Origin: Polystyrenella longa
GTDB taxonomy: Bacteria > Planctomycetota > Planctomycetia > Planctomycetales > Planctomycetaceae
DNA length: 64,000 nucleotides
Direction of reading: 5' to 3'
Assembly: GCF_007750395.1 (NCBI RefSeq)
Contig: NZ_CP036281.1
Location: forward strand, 2,875,001-2,939,000
Shown here: positions 17,923 to 27,068 of the stretch, one piece after another
Layout: every line of letters starts with the position of its first letter
Numbering within the stretch: the first letter of the stretch is position 1
Translations under genes and position numbers: made by a program
The notes under the pieces: model-generated
The model's database searches: none
The model's input: only the letters and a program-made list of their open reading frames with translations
What the model was told of the DNA's origin: nothing

Positions 17923-18894
17923 ATGACTATTACAGTTGATGTGATTTCGGATGTCATCTGCCCATGGTGCTACATCGGCAAACGACGACTTGAGAAAGCG
18001 ATTCGTGTACTTGATGGAAAGAATCAAGTTCAGGTCCACTGGCATCCATTCCAACTCAACCCGACGATGCCGAAGGAAGGCATCCCTCGTAAAGAATATC
18101 GCACCAGAAAGTTTGGAAGCTGGGAACGGTCACTAGAACTGGATGCACAGGTCATTGCTGTGGGTGAATCCGAAGGGATTCATTTCGCATTCGATAAAAC
18201 GAAACGAACACCGAATACGGTCGATGCCCATCGGCTCATCTGGCTTGCCGGTCAGAACAATTGTCAGGATGCGGTTGTTGAAGCCCTGTTCCGAGCCTAT
18301 TTCACAGAAGGCAGGGACATCGGCAATCGTAAAATACTCATTGATGTCGCTACCGACGTTGGATTGGATCCCAAATCTGCCGAACTCATGTTTAACAACG
18401 ATGAGGGACCGGATGTTATCTTAAAAGGTAGAGAACTCTCTCAACAGCACAATGTGGACAGCGTTCCATTCTTCATTGTTAACAAAGAAGTCACGTTGTC
18501 CGGTGCTCAGGAGCCTGAAACCTTCCTTCAAGCATTCAATGTATCCAATAACAACTCCAGACCGACAAAACTTCTTTTCGTTTGCAGCAAGAACAAATGG
18601 AGAAGCCTGACAGCAGAGCGAATTTTGGATGGTGTGAACGGGTTTGATGTAAGGTCGGCAGGTACGGAAAATGATGCTCGAATTAAGGTTACAGCGGGAC
18701 ACATTGGTTGGGCAGACAAGATCTTCGTAATGGAGAAGAAACACCGGCGACGGCTGGAAGCGAAGTTTGGAGATAGTCTGTCTGGTAAGGAAGTGGTATG
18801 TCTGAATATCCCAGACGACTACAAACTGATGGACCCGGCTTTGGTCGACTTGTTGTTAGAAAAACTAAGTCCCCAGATTACGATTCCTGACTAA
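17923..18894 (+). CDS. FrnE/DsbA-like oxidoreductase fused to a tyrosine-phosphatase-like domain
   Basis: Residues 1-205 are a complete FrnE/DsbA-family domain with the CPWC redox site (13-16) and the cis-Pro region SVPFFIVN. Residues ~215-323 form a second domain matching the small predicted protein-tyrosine phosphatases (COG4551-like), with the CX5R loop CSKNKWR (Cys about 221) and SAGTENDARIKV. Each part is usually a separate protein; no stop or frameshift separates them here. The joint role is unknown; redox control of the phosphatase is one possibility. Confidence 0.85.
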   Translation: MTITVDVISDVICPWCYIGKRRLEKAIRVLDGKNQVQVHWHPFQLNPTMPKEGIPRKEYRTRKFGSWERSLELDAQVIAVGESEGIHFAFDKTKRTPNTVDAHRLIWLAGQNNCQDAVVEALFRAYFTEGRDIGNRKILIDVATDVGLDPKSAELMFNNDEGPDVILKGRELSQQHNVDSVPFFIVNKEVTLSGAQEPETFLQAFNVSNNNSRPTKLLFVCSKNKWRSLTAERILDGVNGFDVRSAGTENDARIKVTAGHIGWADKIFVMEKKHRRRLEAKFGDSLSGKEVVCLNIPDDYKLMDPALVDLLLEKLSPQITIPD

Positions 18895-18903
18895 GGGTCA
18901 TTC

Positions 18904-19281
18904 ATGCGTCAGGTAAAATCGATCTCCAAGTTCATTCTGGCGATCTTTATGATCGTGGCAGGGACGATGCACTTCGTGAACCCCGAGTTCTTCCTGAAGA
19001 TTGTTCCGCCCTATCTCCCGCTTCATAAAGAACTGGTCCTGATCAGCGGCGTTTGTGAGATTCTGCTGGGTGTGATGCTGTTGATTCCCCAAACTTCTCA
19101 TCTGGCGGAGTGGGGAATCATAGTCCTGTTGATTGCCGTGTTTCCCGCTAATATCTATCTCTATCAGAATCAAGAGATTCTTCCGGCCTCACCGCTCATT
19201 CACCTGCTCCGACTTCCGCTACAGGGAGTTTTCATACTCTGGGCCTACTGGCATACAGGACGGGAAGAGAGGAAACCATGA
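18904..19281 (+). CDS. DoxX-like membrane protein
   Basis: The 125-aa protein has four hydrophobic segments and the DoxX-family features ILAIFMIVAGTMHFVNPEFFLKIVPPYLP at the N-terminus and NIYLYQN near the third helix. DoxX-like proteins are small quinone-linked or structural membrane proteins of unclear role. The gene starts 9 bp after the FrnE fusion and overlaps the start of a truncated downstream gene by 4 bp. Confidence 0.85.
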   Translation: MRQVKSISKFILAIFMIVAGTMHFVNPEFFLKIVPPYLPLHKELVLISGVCEILLGVMLLIPQTSHLAEWGIIVLLIAVFPANIYLYQNQEILPASPLIHLLRLPLQGVFILWAYWHTGREERKP

Positions 19282-19448
19282 ACCTGAAGCCAATCCTCCA
19301 AGCCATCCTCGAAGATTATGCCCTGCCACTTAATGGCGATCATGGCGTTACGCATTGGGCAAGAGTTCTTGAGAATGGTCGCCGGTCCATAGCGGTCAAA
19401 ACTATGAGGTTGTTAACGGCAACGCAAGATGCAACGATGTCTTCGTAG
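19278..19448 (+). pseudogene. 5' fragment of an HD-type hydrolase gene
   Basis: ATG at 19278 opens a frame reading MNLKPILQAILEDYALPL..HGVTHWARVLENG, the N-terminus of a small HD-domain hydrolase family. After roughly 38 residues similarity is lost and the frame ends soon at a TAG near 19448. The remainder of the gene is missing and is replaced by methyltransferase-like sequence, so the gene was truncated by a recombination event. Confidence 0.6.
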
Positions 19449-19678
19449 CACCAGTCGGAGGCAATCCGTCATGGAACGATCATCCTGCTGTGTTCCCAGA
19501 GTCATTGGCTGATCAGTTGATAGCGACATTCAGTCAAGAAGGTAACTTAGTTCTAGACCCGTTCGTCGGCAGCGGAACAACCTGTGCCTCAGCCAAGAAG
19601 CTTGGGAGAGACTTTCGGGGATTCGACATCAGCAAAAAATACGTAAAACTGACTTTGGAGCGATTGAGTGAAGTCTAG
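19357..19678 (+). pseudogene. 3' fragment of a DNA methyltransferase gene
   Basis: A different frame, open from about 19357, reads NPSWNDHPAVFPESL, LVLDPFVGSGTT and ISKKYVKLTLERL. This is the C-terminal end of an N4/N6 DNA methyltransferase including the SAM-binding FxGxG motif. The N-terminal target domain and the catalytic (D/S)PPY motif are absent. It abuts the truncated HD gene and marks the left side of the BREX-like locus. A GTG at 19490 could start a 62-aa remnant. Confidence 0.65.
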
Positions 19679-20029
19679 CCCATTGAAGGGAAAGCGAGAT
19701 GGTTTCTCTCAAAAACGGAACCTTGTTCAAACCAGCGATTTTGGATGAATAGAGAACTGGATCTCCCCCAGTCCGACGCTCCTTATCAAGTACTAATCTG
19801 AAGCAGTCTGTAAATTATAGTGCAAAGACACTGTAACCCATTTTGTAAGTAGTGATTTATGTTAATAAGCAGCGATTTATCAGTTGGCGGTGTACAAATA
19901 CCCCTGCCTGCTTGAACATACGCACACAGTTCCGTAGACTGTTCTATTTCAAGGACTTAATGAGTATCCACTTCTCAGGCACCATTCAGTGATTTTGCGT
20001 GATCACCTGATTTATATTGGACTTTCGCT
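19679..20029. other. 351-bp region upstream of the BREX-like operon
   Basis: No gene is seen. A repeated string (AGTGATTTATGTTAATAAGC / AGCAGCGATTTATCAG) lies near 19850-19880. The promoter of the operon should be here. The first ATG at 20030 lacks an obvious Shine-Dalgarno sequence. Confidence 0.4.
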
Positions 20030-22771
20030 ATGCTGGGCTTAACGCTCCGTGAAGAATTTCGAGGCAAGCGTCTCAAGGGGACGACTGTTGATTTCAAGAA
20101 CCAGTCCGGCACCGGGGCGCTCGATGTGTCTGCCGCTGAGTTCTTAAGTATCACTTACCCTTCGCACGATCTTCTCAAGACGATTGAGGCCACCCAGCAG
20201 GGGCAGTCTCGCCCCGTCGTTCTCCTAGGTTCAAGAGGTCAGGGTAAGTCGCACTTGATGGCGGCACTTTTCCATTTGTGCCACAACTCGGAAACAGGTG
20301 CTTCGTGGCTCAGCGAGTGGGCAGAGCATCTAAAGAACCCGCAGATTGGCAATCTGAAATTGCGAAACGATTGTTTCGTGATTGCCGAGAGTCTTCATCT
20401 TCAACGATACAAGTATCTGTGGGATATTCTATTTGCGATCCACCCTAAGGGTAACTACTACGAGGGCAAATGGTCAGGAATGGGCGAGAAGAAAACGGAT
20501 GTGCCCAGCTACGACTTGATGATGGAGATGTTCACCGATCAGCCGACCGTGCTGATCCTTGACGAATTCCAGACATGGTACGAAGGTCTTACCAACACTA
20601 AGCAATACCCTTGGCGGAATTGGGCATTTAACTTCATTCAGATTCTTTCTGAGATCGCTCAGAAGAACCCGGAGAAGCTTGTTCTTGTTGTCTCGGTACG
20701 TGAAGGCAACTCAGATGCTTACCAGCAGATTCGTCGTGTGAACCCCGTAGATGTGGACTTCAAAGGCCCATATGCTAAACGAGATCGTCAACGGCTTCTC
20801 TTGTACCGCATCTTCGAGAACCGGATGCAGGTTCCGAATGGCGACATTGCCAAAGCGACTGCTGCCCATGTCAGCGAGTATTTTCGACTCAGCAAAATTC
20901 CACCGCAGGAACACGAGAAGCGAACCGAGGACTTCGTTGAGTCTTACCCTTTCGCTCCACACCTGCTGAAATTGCTGGACGATCAGGTGCTTATCGCCAC
21001 GGATGCTCAAGAAACCCGTGACTTGATAAAGATTCTCGTCGATCTTTTCAAGACCTACGACAGCAAAAAAACGTTGATCACCGCCGCCGACTTTTCCTTG
21101 ACCAATGAGAAAAGTGGCGTGGCGTCGTTACTGGACTCCGTGGCGAACCAACTCCACAAAGACCTACGAGAAAAAGCCCTCCGTAACTACGAAGTAGTCG
21201 TCGAAGCTGTTCCCAATGCCAATACCACCATTTCCCACGCCGAAGAGATCATTAGTGCTCTTTGGCTGCGTTCGCTAACCGTCGATCAGATGGCGGGTGC
21301 CGAGCCCTACGAACTTCAAATCGACATCACCGGCGACAAGCCCATCGACGACAATCGGTTCGAAGTCGAGTTGGCGAACATCGTCGATAACAGCTTCAAC
21401 ATTCATCAGGTCGGTAGTCGGCTGGTCTTCAAGCGAGAGGAGAACGCTCGCTCTAAACTGATCGCACACGCTAAGAACGGCAAGCTGTTCCAGAACGGCG
21501 AAGACATCGATCATCTCGCCAAGGAAATCCGAGCCGTAATCAGCGGTTCAGAAGATGTCTCGGCGAAGCATCGTGTGGTTGTCCTAAAGAAGAAGTGGCA
21601 AGGCGATCCTTGGTCGGAGTTCGACGAAAAGCAACAGCCCAAAAGCTGGAACGATGGAAAGCTACCGCTGGTAGTCGTGCCCGACTATCCCGAAAAGCTA
21701 GAAGTCATCCTCGGTAAATGGCTCAAGGACAATATGCAGGAGAATCGCAACACGCTTCGATTCCTGCTGCCTCAGAAAGGCACCGGAAACGTTTACTATG
21801 ACCGGGAACTGCTAGTTCTCGCCAGAGCCGTCTTTCTGGCGATGAAGTGGAAGACGACCGAAAAGGTCTACGCCGAACTTGAACGATCCTTTCGTAAGGA
21901 CGAATTGATCCCCAAGTTGAAGAGTCGGTTCGACCGTTTCGCTTTGCTCAGCGAGTGGAACTACGCCGAACCTGCAAAGTGCCAATTCGAAGAAGCCAAG
22001 CACGATGCTCAGGGTGATAAGATTCCTGACGCTGTGGATCGTCTCGTACGGGAAGAAGTCTTCATTCCGGAAGAGTTCGAGGAATATGTTCTCAAGCTCG
22101 CCGAAAACTCCGAGTCGGTTGGCAAACTGCTCAAAGATCTAAAGGAGCCAAGACCGGGAGGCAAACCTTGCATTCCATGGCTGGGCGAGATCGCTGTCAA
22201 AGAGCGAGTGATCCGCATTTGTGCTGAGGGACAGATCGCACTGAACCTGCGAAACATGGAAATGCTTCAAGCGAAACCGAGCGAAGATCCCGACGACGCT
22301 TGGACACGCATGAAAGGCAAGCTAGGCACGGGCAAGCATCTCGATGAAACGATTATGTTGCTGCCTGACGCCGTATCCGTCAGCGGTGGAAAGACAGTTG
22401 TAACCGATCCTGTAACTGGTGAGACGAACAGTGTCGAAGTTGTAGACACGGACGGAACAGGTTCATTTATCGACACCGGTAGTACAACCACGGGCGTAAC
22501 GACTACCGGTAGTGGCGGTGTTCCCGGCAATATCTTTGGTGGCGACGATGAAGTCTCAACCGTCTCCAAGAAACCCTGCTCTGCTCCTCCGACATCTGGT
22601 CTGAATCTGCTGGGTCAGGTCGAGTCATGGGGCATTGGTCCCGCTACGAACGTCAACAACGTCGCTTTGAAGATCGGAAAGATGACCGGGGCACAGCTTC
22701 AGGATCTCATCAAGGATCTGCCCGATGGCGTCACCTTCGGCTTGGACTTGGAGAAGGAGGAAGGTAACTGA
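20030..22771 (+). CDS. DUF499-type AAA+ ATPase (BrxC/PglY-like)
   Basis: This 913-aa protein has the DUF499 architecture: an N-terminal P-loop ATPase with GSRGQGKSHLM (about 67-77) and Walker B VLILDEFQTW (about 177-186), a sensor-like VVSVREG, then long helical and beta regions. Near the C-terminus there is a Gly/Thr-rich linker (about 810-845). DUF499 ATPases are the BrxC/PglY component of BREX and Pgl systems and are required for host protection and phage exclusion. It is the first gene of the operon; its stop overlaps the next ATG by one base (TGATG). BrxC proteins are often longer (about 1200 aa). Confidence 0.85.
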   Translation: MLGLTLREEFRGKRLKGTTVDFKNQSGTGALDVSAAEFLSITYPSHDLLKTIEATQQGQSRPVVLLGSRGQGKSHLMAALFHLCHNSETGASWLSEWAEHLKNPQIGNLKLRNDCFVIAESLHLQRYKYLWDILFAIHPKGNYYEGKWSGMGEKKTDVPSYDLMMEMFTDQPTVLILDEFQTWYEGLTNTKQYPWRNWAFNFIQILSEIAQKNPEKLVLVVSVREGNSDAYQQIRRVNPVDVDFKGPYAKRDRQRLLLYRIFENRMQVPNGDIAKATAAHVSEYFRLSKIPPQEHEKRTEDFVESYPFAPHLLKLLDDQVLIATDAQETRDLIKILVDLFKTYDSKKTLITAADFSLTNEKSGVASLLDSVANQLHKDLREKALRNYEVVVEAVPNANTTISHAEEIISALWLRSLTVDQMAGAEPYELQIDITGDKPIDDNRFEVELANIVDNSFNIHQVGSRLVFKREENARSKLIAHAKNGKLFQNGEDIDHLAKEIRAVISGSEDVSAKHRVVVLKKKWQGDPWSEFDEKQQPKSWNDGKLPLVVVPDYPEKLEVILGKWLKDNMQENRNTLRFLLPQKGTGNVYYDRELLVLARAVFLAMKWKTTEKVYAELERSFRKDELIPKLKSRFDRFALLSEWNYAEPAKCQFEEAKHDAQGDKIPDAVDRLVREEVFIPEEFEEYVLKLAENSESVGKLLKDLKEPRPGGKPCIPWLGEIAVKERVIRICAEGQIALNLRNMEMLQAKPSEDPDDAWTRMKGKLGTGKHLDETIMLLPDAVSVSGGKTVVTDPVTGETNSVEVVDTDGTGSFIDTGSTTTGVTTTGSGGVPGNIFGGDDEVSTVSKKPCSAPPTSGLNLLGQVESWGIGPATNVNNVALKIGKMTGAQLQDLIKDLPDGVTFGLDLEKEEGN

Positions 22772-23766
22772 TGTCAACATTCAACGCCGATCTTCTCGAA
22801 TCCGTCACAACAAGTTCACCGCAACAGGCATGGGGCGATATTGCCGATCATCTCTGGCAGACCTTCTCCGCTCCGATAACACCGGCTGTCGCTGAATCCG
22901 AAATAGTCAAGCGAGACCGAAGTATCATCGAACTCGAAAACACAGTATCCGGTTCTTGCTGGGACTTATGGTATCAGTTCGAATCCAGTGTCCCTAAAGC
23001 CAGTCACGGAATTGTGGAATTCTGGAATCGCATTCAGGGAGGAAAAGCGGTACTGATCCTCGATGGCATCTCGTTACGGGAAACGCCTTGGTTGCTTCAG
23101 CAAGCCAGCGACCGAGGTTACACTGTTCACACTGCTGGTCCACGTGGCTCCGAACTGCCCTGCGAAACATCTCCGTTTGCCAAGTCACTCGGCTTCGCTC
23201 AGCGATCCGCTTTGGAGAACAACGGTGCCGGTGGTGCCCACAAGCTGGCCGGTGCCGGTACGGAATCCTCCAACCTCAACTGGAAAGACTGCATCGGGCT
23301 GGTCGGTACTCAGGAAGGCTTCGTCTTCTGGCATCACTTCCCCGATGAACGAATGCACGACTTGTCGGTGCCCGGTGAAGGACTTCACAAGTTGGCCAGA
23401 GAGACGCACGAGCATCTCACATCCGATGACTTCTGGGCGTTCGTCGAACGGCTGGCGACCGGACGACGGATCATCATCACCAGCGATCACGGTTACGCCG
23501 CCTGCGGACTGTTTCCCGATCTCGTGGACAAGGAACAGGTCGATTATATGAAAAAGCTCTTCAAGAGTGGACGCACGGCGACCAGCGACAGCGACGACGG
23601 AGCATGGGTGCCGCCGATTGACCTGCGGCTGGCAACCAGCCACGGATCGCACCGTTACGTTCTCGGTCGGCGAAAATGGAAGAGTGCCGGAGGCTACCCC
23701 ACACTGCATCACGGCGGCTTGTCGCTGCTTGAAGTCTTTGTCCCATTTATTGAATTAAGCAAATGA
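22771..23766 (+). CDS. pglZ: short PglZ-like alkaline-phosphatase-superfamily protein
   Basis: The 331-aa protein has the metal-site pattern of the PglZ domain: AVLILDGISLRETPWL (D98), TSDHGYAACG (D239, H240) and HHGGLSLLEVFVP (H313-H314). PglZ is the signature component of BREX. Canonical PglZ proteins are about 800-900 aa, so this is essentially the catalytic domain alone; no frame break is seen around it. It overlaps the DUF499 gene by 1 bp and the methylase by 4 bp, so the three are translationally coupled. Confidence 0.8.
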   Translation: MSTFNADLLESVTTSSPQQAWGDIADHLWQTFSAPITPAVAESEIVKRDRSIIELENTVSGSCWDLWYQFESSVPKASHGIVEFWNRIQGGKAVLILDGISLRETPWLLQQASDRGYTVHTAGPRGSELPCETSPFAKSLGFAQRSALENNGAGGAHKLAGAGTESSNLNWKDCIGLVGTQEGFVFWHHFPDERMHDLSVPGEGLHKLARETHEHLTSDDFWAFVERLATGRRIIITSDHGYAACGLFPDLVDKEQVDYMKKLFKSGRTATSDSDDGAWVPPIDLRLATSHGSHRYVLGRRKWKSAGGYPTLHHGGLSLLEVFVPFIELSK

Positions 23767-26700
23767 CGAAGGCAGCGATGAAAGCATCTCAGGAAACACT
23801 CTTACCAAACAGGGAAAGTTCCAGTTCCGTGGCAAAGGCAAAGAAGAAAACCAAAAAGGAAGCACTTCAGGAAGCAGTCGCCGAGGCGGTGAGTGCCGGG
23901 CGGGAACTGCACTTGGAGTCCGTGGACTTCTCCGATCCGAATCGCCCCAAGACCTGTCTCGAAGTCGATTTTCCGATTCTGCCGATCAACCATGTTGCCA
24001 CAATTGAGGGGAACGCCGGGAAGCCAATCTACCAGATGTCGAAGTGGTGGGCACGGCGACGGTCGAGCGTGTTCCGGGCGATGTTAATCGCTGCGGCGAC
24101 AAAAGCTCCCGAAGATCAAGGGGAAGCTGCGAAGCTCGTATGGGACGCCTACTACGGCAATCACCAGAAGAATGAAGCATTCCGCAAACTGAAAGTCGCC
24201 GACATCTTCATGGGGGGCGGCACGACCATTGTGGAAGGTGCCCGTCTCGGAATGCAGATGTACGGCAACGACCTCAACCCGGTCGCTTGGCTGGTCGTCA
24301 AGAACGAACTGGCTCAGGTCGATCCGAAGGAGGTTCAGAAGCTCCTCGACGCCATCGAAGCCGAAGTCAAGCCGCAGATCATGCCGTTCTACGCCTGTGA
24401 TTGTCCTCGTGGGCACAAGGGGAAGTGGACGCACAAGCCAACCGACAAGGTAATGGGAGCGGACTTCGATCCTCTCACCCTGACACCAGAGCAGCGACCG
24501 GAATACGAGTACGCAGGACCGGAGGTCATCTACACGTTCTGGTCGAAGCATGGTCCCTGTCAGGCATCCGAGTGCAACCATCGCACGCCGATCATGTCCT
24601 CGCCGGTTGTCGCAGTGAAGACACTGACAGTGAAGGCATGGCAGAATGTTGAATGCAGCAAATGCGGCATTCACTTCGATGTAGAAGAACAAAATGCACG
24701 CATCGCCCCATCTGCCCTGTACGTCGTCGCTCCCGATGAGAAGCCACATACAATTCGTACAGACGACTGCTCCTACAGTTGTCCCAAGTGTGGACAGACA
24801 GCAGCCAAGTCGCTTGGCAAATCCAAGAATAAGAAGATCGACCTGACACTGTTAGTCCATCCCGATTGGCTCAAGGGATCGCCGAGCAAAGACGCCAAGG
24901 GTAACTGGTTGGGTGGAAGCGTCACGGATACCGCTGAAGCGACTGCGGCATGGAATCAGGAACGTGCCAAGAATCTGAAGCTGGTCGAGGTTCGAGGTAC
25001 GCTTCCAGACGAGATTGAATGTCCTGACACAAAGGAAGTCGTCCGAACGGGAAAGGACGGTGGAACAGTTCCCGGCAAATCAAAATTCAAATGTCAGGAA
25101 TCAACTTGCGGTAGAGAGCAGGACGTACTCACATCAATAAAGTCGTCAAAGAGGTCTGGTCCAGTTTCGATTTATGCGGTGCAAGGGTATTGCCCGACTT
25201 GCGACGATGAACGCCGCCCATACGGAGGTCGGTTCTTCTCACTGCCAAATGCCATCAAATTCGATGCTGCTAGACGGGCATTTGACGCCAGCAAAGACTT
25301 GAGTTCTATACCGACGAGTGAGTTGCCGTATGGTTTTATGACGCACATGAACAACGGCGGCATTCCTAACCACGGTTACACTCATTGGTGGACGATGTTC
25401 AATCACCGCCAGTTGCTTGTCCACAGCCTCTTGGTTAAATCGATCTGTGAATCGAATGCTTCAGAGTCCGCCAAGGAATTCGTTCTTGGAGGTTTTCAGC
25501 AATACCTTAGAAATCAGAACATGTTCTGCATTTGGAATACTCAGGCAGATAAGCTTGAGCCAATGTTCTCCAACAGCAATTTTCATCCAAAAGCGACCGT
25601 TGTCGAGAACTCTGTATTTTCAAAGCTTGGTCGTGGGAACTGGGCATCAAGTGCAGCGAACATTCTTCAAGGACTGGTATGGCGGCAGGAGCCTTGGGAA
25701 CTCGTTTCGACGCACTATCTTGAAGAAGCGATTCCGTCACTGAAAGGGCAAGTGACCGGTAAGAGCGAGAAGACTCTCTGCGGAGACCCGGTTTTACCTA
25801 CCAGCACGCTGACCTGTCGTTCGTCTTCTGATCTCGCAACGATTGCGGCAGGATCGTTGGATTTGGTAATCACGGACCCTCCTTTCGGTGGATTGCTCCA
25901 CTATTCTGAACTCGCCGATTTCTTTCATGTGTGGCTTCGTCTGGCATTGAAAGACAAGTACCCAGATGTCTTCGGTTCCGAGTATACGCCAAAAGTGCTT
26001 GAAGCGGTCGCAAATCGAGCACGTCATGGCGATGACGCAGATTCCTTCTACCAGAAGCTGTTGACTGAGTGCTGGCGAGAATCATTCCGTGTCTTAAAAC
26101 CTGCTGGCATTCTTGCGTTCACCTTCCATCACAGTCAGGACGAGCCGTGGGTGGCGGTCCTTGAGAGTCTGTTTCAAGCAGGGTTCTATCTTGAGTCGGC
26201 TTACCCGATCCGTAGCGACGAGACGAAAGGCGAAGGAGCGAAGCCCGGAACATTCGGTTCGCAGCAGATCGAGTTCGACATCGTTCACGTCTGTCGCAAA
26301 CGATTGGAAGAGCCAGAGCCAATCAGTTGGGCACGGCTCCGGCGGCAAATCATGCGGGATGTTCGCCAGCTTCAAGAGATTATTGAGCAACATCAGAAGG
26401 AAGGACTCGGCGAGGCAGACCTGCAAGTAATCCGCCGTGGCAAGGCTCTGGAATACTACTCCCGGCACTACGGTAAAGTTTACATCGAGAAGGGACGAGA
26501 AGACGAGTTCACCGTCAAGGAAGCCCTCGTCGGCATCAATCAGCTTCTCGACGATGAGAGTGACACCACCAGCGAAGCCCCGCCCGTGCTCGCCGAGCCA
26601 TACACCCGACAGTTCCTTCGCCTGTTCGCCGACAAGAGCAGTCTCGAACGTGACCAGTTGCAGAAATACCTGCGTGGCACGGGCGTCTCGCCGTCCGAGT

Positions 26701-27068
26701 TCTTGGAACGAGGCTGGTGTAGCGAAGAGAAGAAAATCTTCACGATCACGCCGCCGCTCGAATGGGCACAGCAGTGGAAGGGGAAAGCCCGCAAGGGAAT
26801 GTCCCGTGACTTCGATCAGACCTTCTTCCTCATCGGTGCCTGTTATGACGAGAGCGGTATCAAAGCCAGCGACACTCTCAACAGCGGCAGTTTCGTCCCG
26901 CACCCCGCCATCAGCGACTTGCTCGACTGGTTCGGTAAACACGGTAGCGACTCGAACATGAAATCCGCCGCCAAGCGAGCCAAGCAAATCTACTCGTCAT
27001 GGCTGGCGAAGAACACCACGCAGGTCAGCACCCAACGGACGCTGTTCGACTTGGAGGATGAGGAATGA
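23763..27068 (+). CDS. DUF1156 adenine-specific DNA methylase with zinc ribbons (PglXI-like)
   Basis: The 1101-aa protein begins with the DUF1156 signature (FPILPINHVATIEGNAGKP, KWWARRRSSVFR) and has SAM motif DIFMGGGTT (about 149-157). A central zinc-ribbon-rich part has several CxxC pairs (CSKCG, CPKCG, CPTCD), and the catalytic motif is DPPFGG (about 705). This is the COG1743-type methylase, called PglXI in BREX type 3, which marks host DNA. A Lys-rich N-terminal extension (AKKKTKKEALQEAV) precedes the domain. It overlaps PglZ and the lipase by 4 bp each. Confidence 0.9.
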   Translation: MTKAAMKASQETLLPNRESSSSVAKAKKKTKKEALQEAVAEAVSAGRELHLESVDFSDPNRPKTCLEVDFPILPINHVATIEGNAGKPIYQMSKWWARRRSSVFRAMLIAAATKAPEDQGEAAKLVWDAYYGNHQKNEAFRKLKVADIFMGGGTTIVEGARLGMQMYGNDLNPVAWLVVKNELAQVDPKEVQKLLDAIEAEVKPQIMPFYACDCPRGHKGKWTHKPTDKVMGADFDPLTLTPEQRPEYEYAGPEVIYTFWSKHGPCQASECNHRTPIMSSPVVAVKTLTVKAWQNVECSKCGIHFDVEEQNARIAPSALYVVAPDEKPHTIRTDDCSYSCPKCGQTAAKSLGKSKNKKIDLTLLVHPDWLKGSPSKDAKGNWLGGSVTDTAEATAAWNQERAKNLKLVEVRGTLPDEIECPDTKEVVRTGKDGGTVPGKSKFKCQESTCGREQDVLTSIKSSKRSGPVSIYAVQGYCPTCDDERRPYGGRFFSLPNAIKFDAARRAFDASKDLSSIPTSELPYGFMTHMNNGGIPNHGYTHWWTMFNHRQLLVHSLLVKSICESNASESAKEFVLGGFQQYLRNQNMFCIWNTQADKLEPMFSNSNFHPKATVVENSVFSKLGRGNWASSAANILQGLVWRQEPWELVSTHYLEEAIPSLKGQVTGKSEKTLCGDPVLPTSTLTCRSSSDLATIAAGSLDLVITDPPFGGLLHYSELADFFHVWLRLALKDKYPDVFGSEYTPKVLEAVANRARHGDDADSFYQKLLTECWRESFRVLKPAGILAFTFHHSQDEPWVAVLESLFQAGFYLESAYPIRSDETKGEGAKPGTFGSQQIEFDIVHVCRKRLEEPEPISWARLRRQIMRDVRQLQEIIEQHQKEGLGEADLQVIRRGKALEYYSRHYGKVYIEKGREDEFTVKEALVGINQLLDDESDTTSEAPPVLAEPYTRQFLRLFADKSSLERDQLQKYLRGTGVSPSEFLERGWCSEEKKIFTITPPLEWAQQWKGKARKGMSRDFDQTFFLIGACYDESGIKASDTLNSGSFVPHPAISDLLDWFGKHGSDSNMKSAAKRAKQIYSSWLAKNTTQVSTQRTLFDLEDEE

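Noticed and set aside
26094-26987. 297-aa minus-strand frame inside the DUF1156 methylase
   Set aside because: It is antisense to a strongly supported gene whose G+C-rich third positions create long reverse frames.
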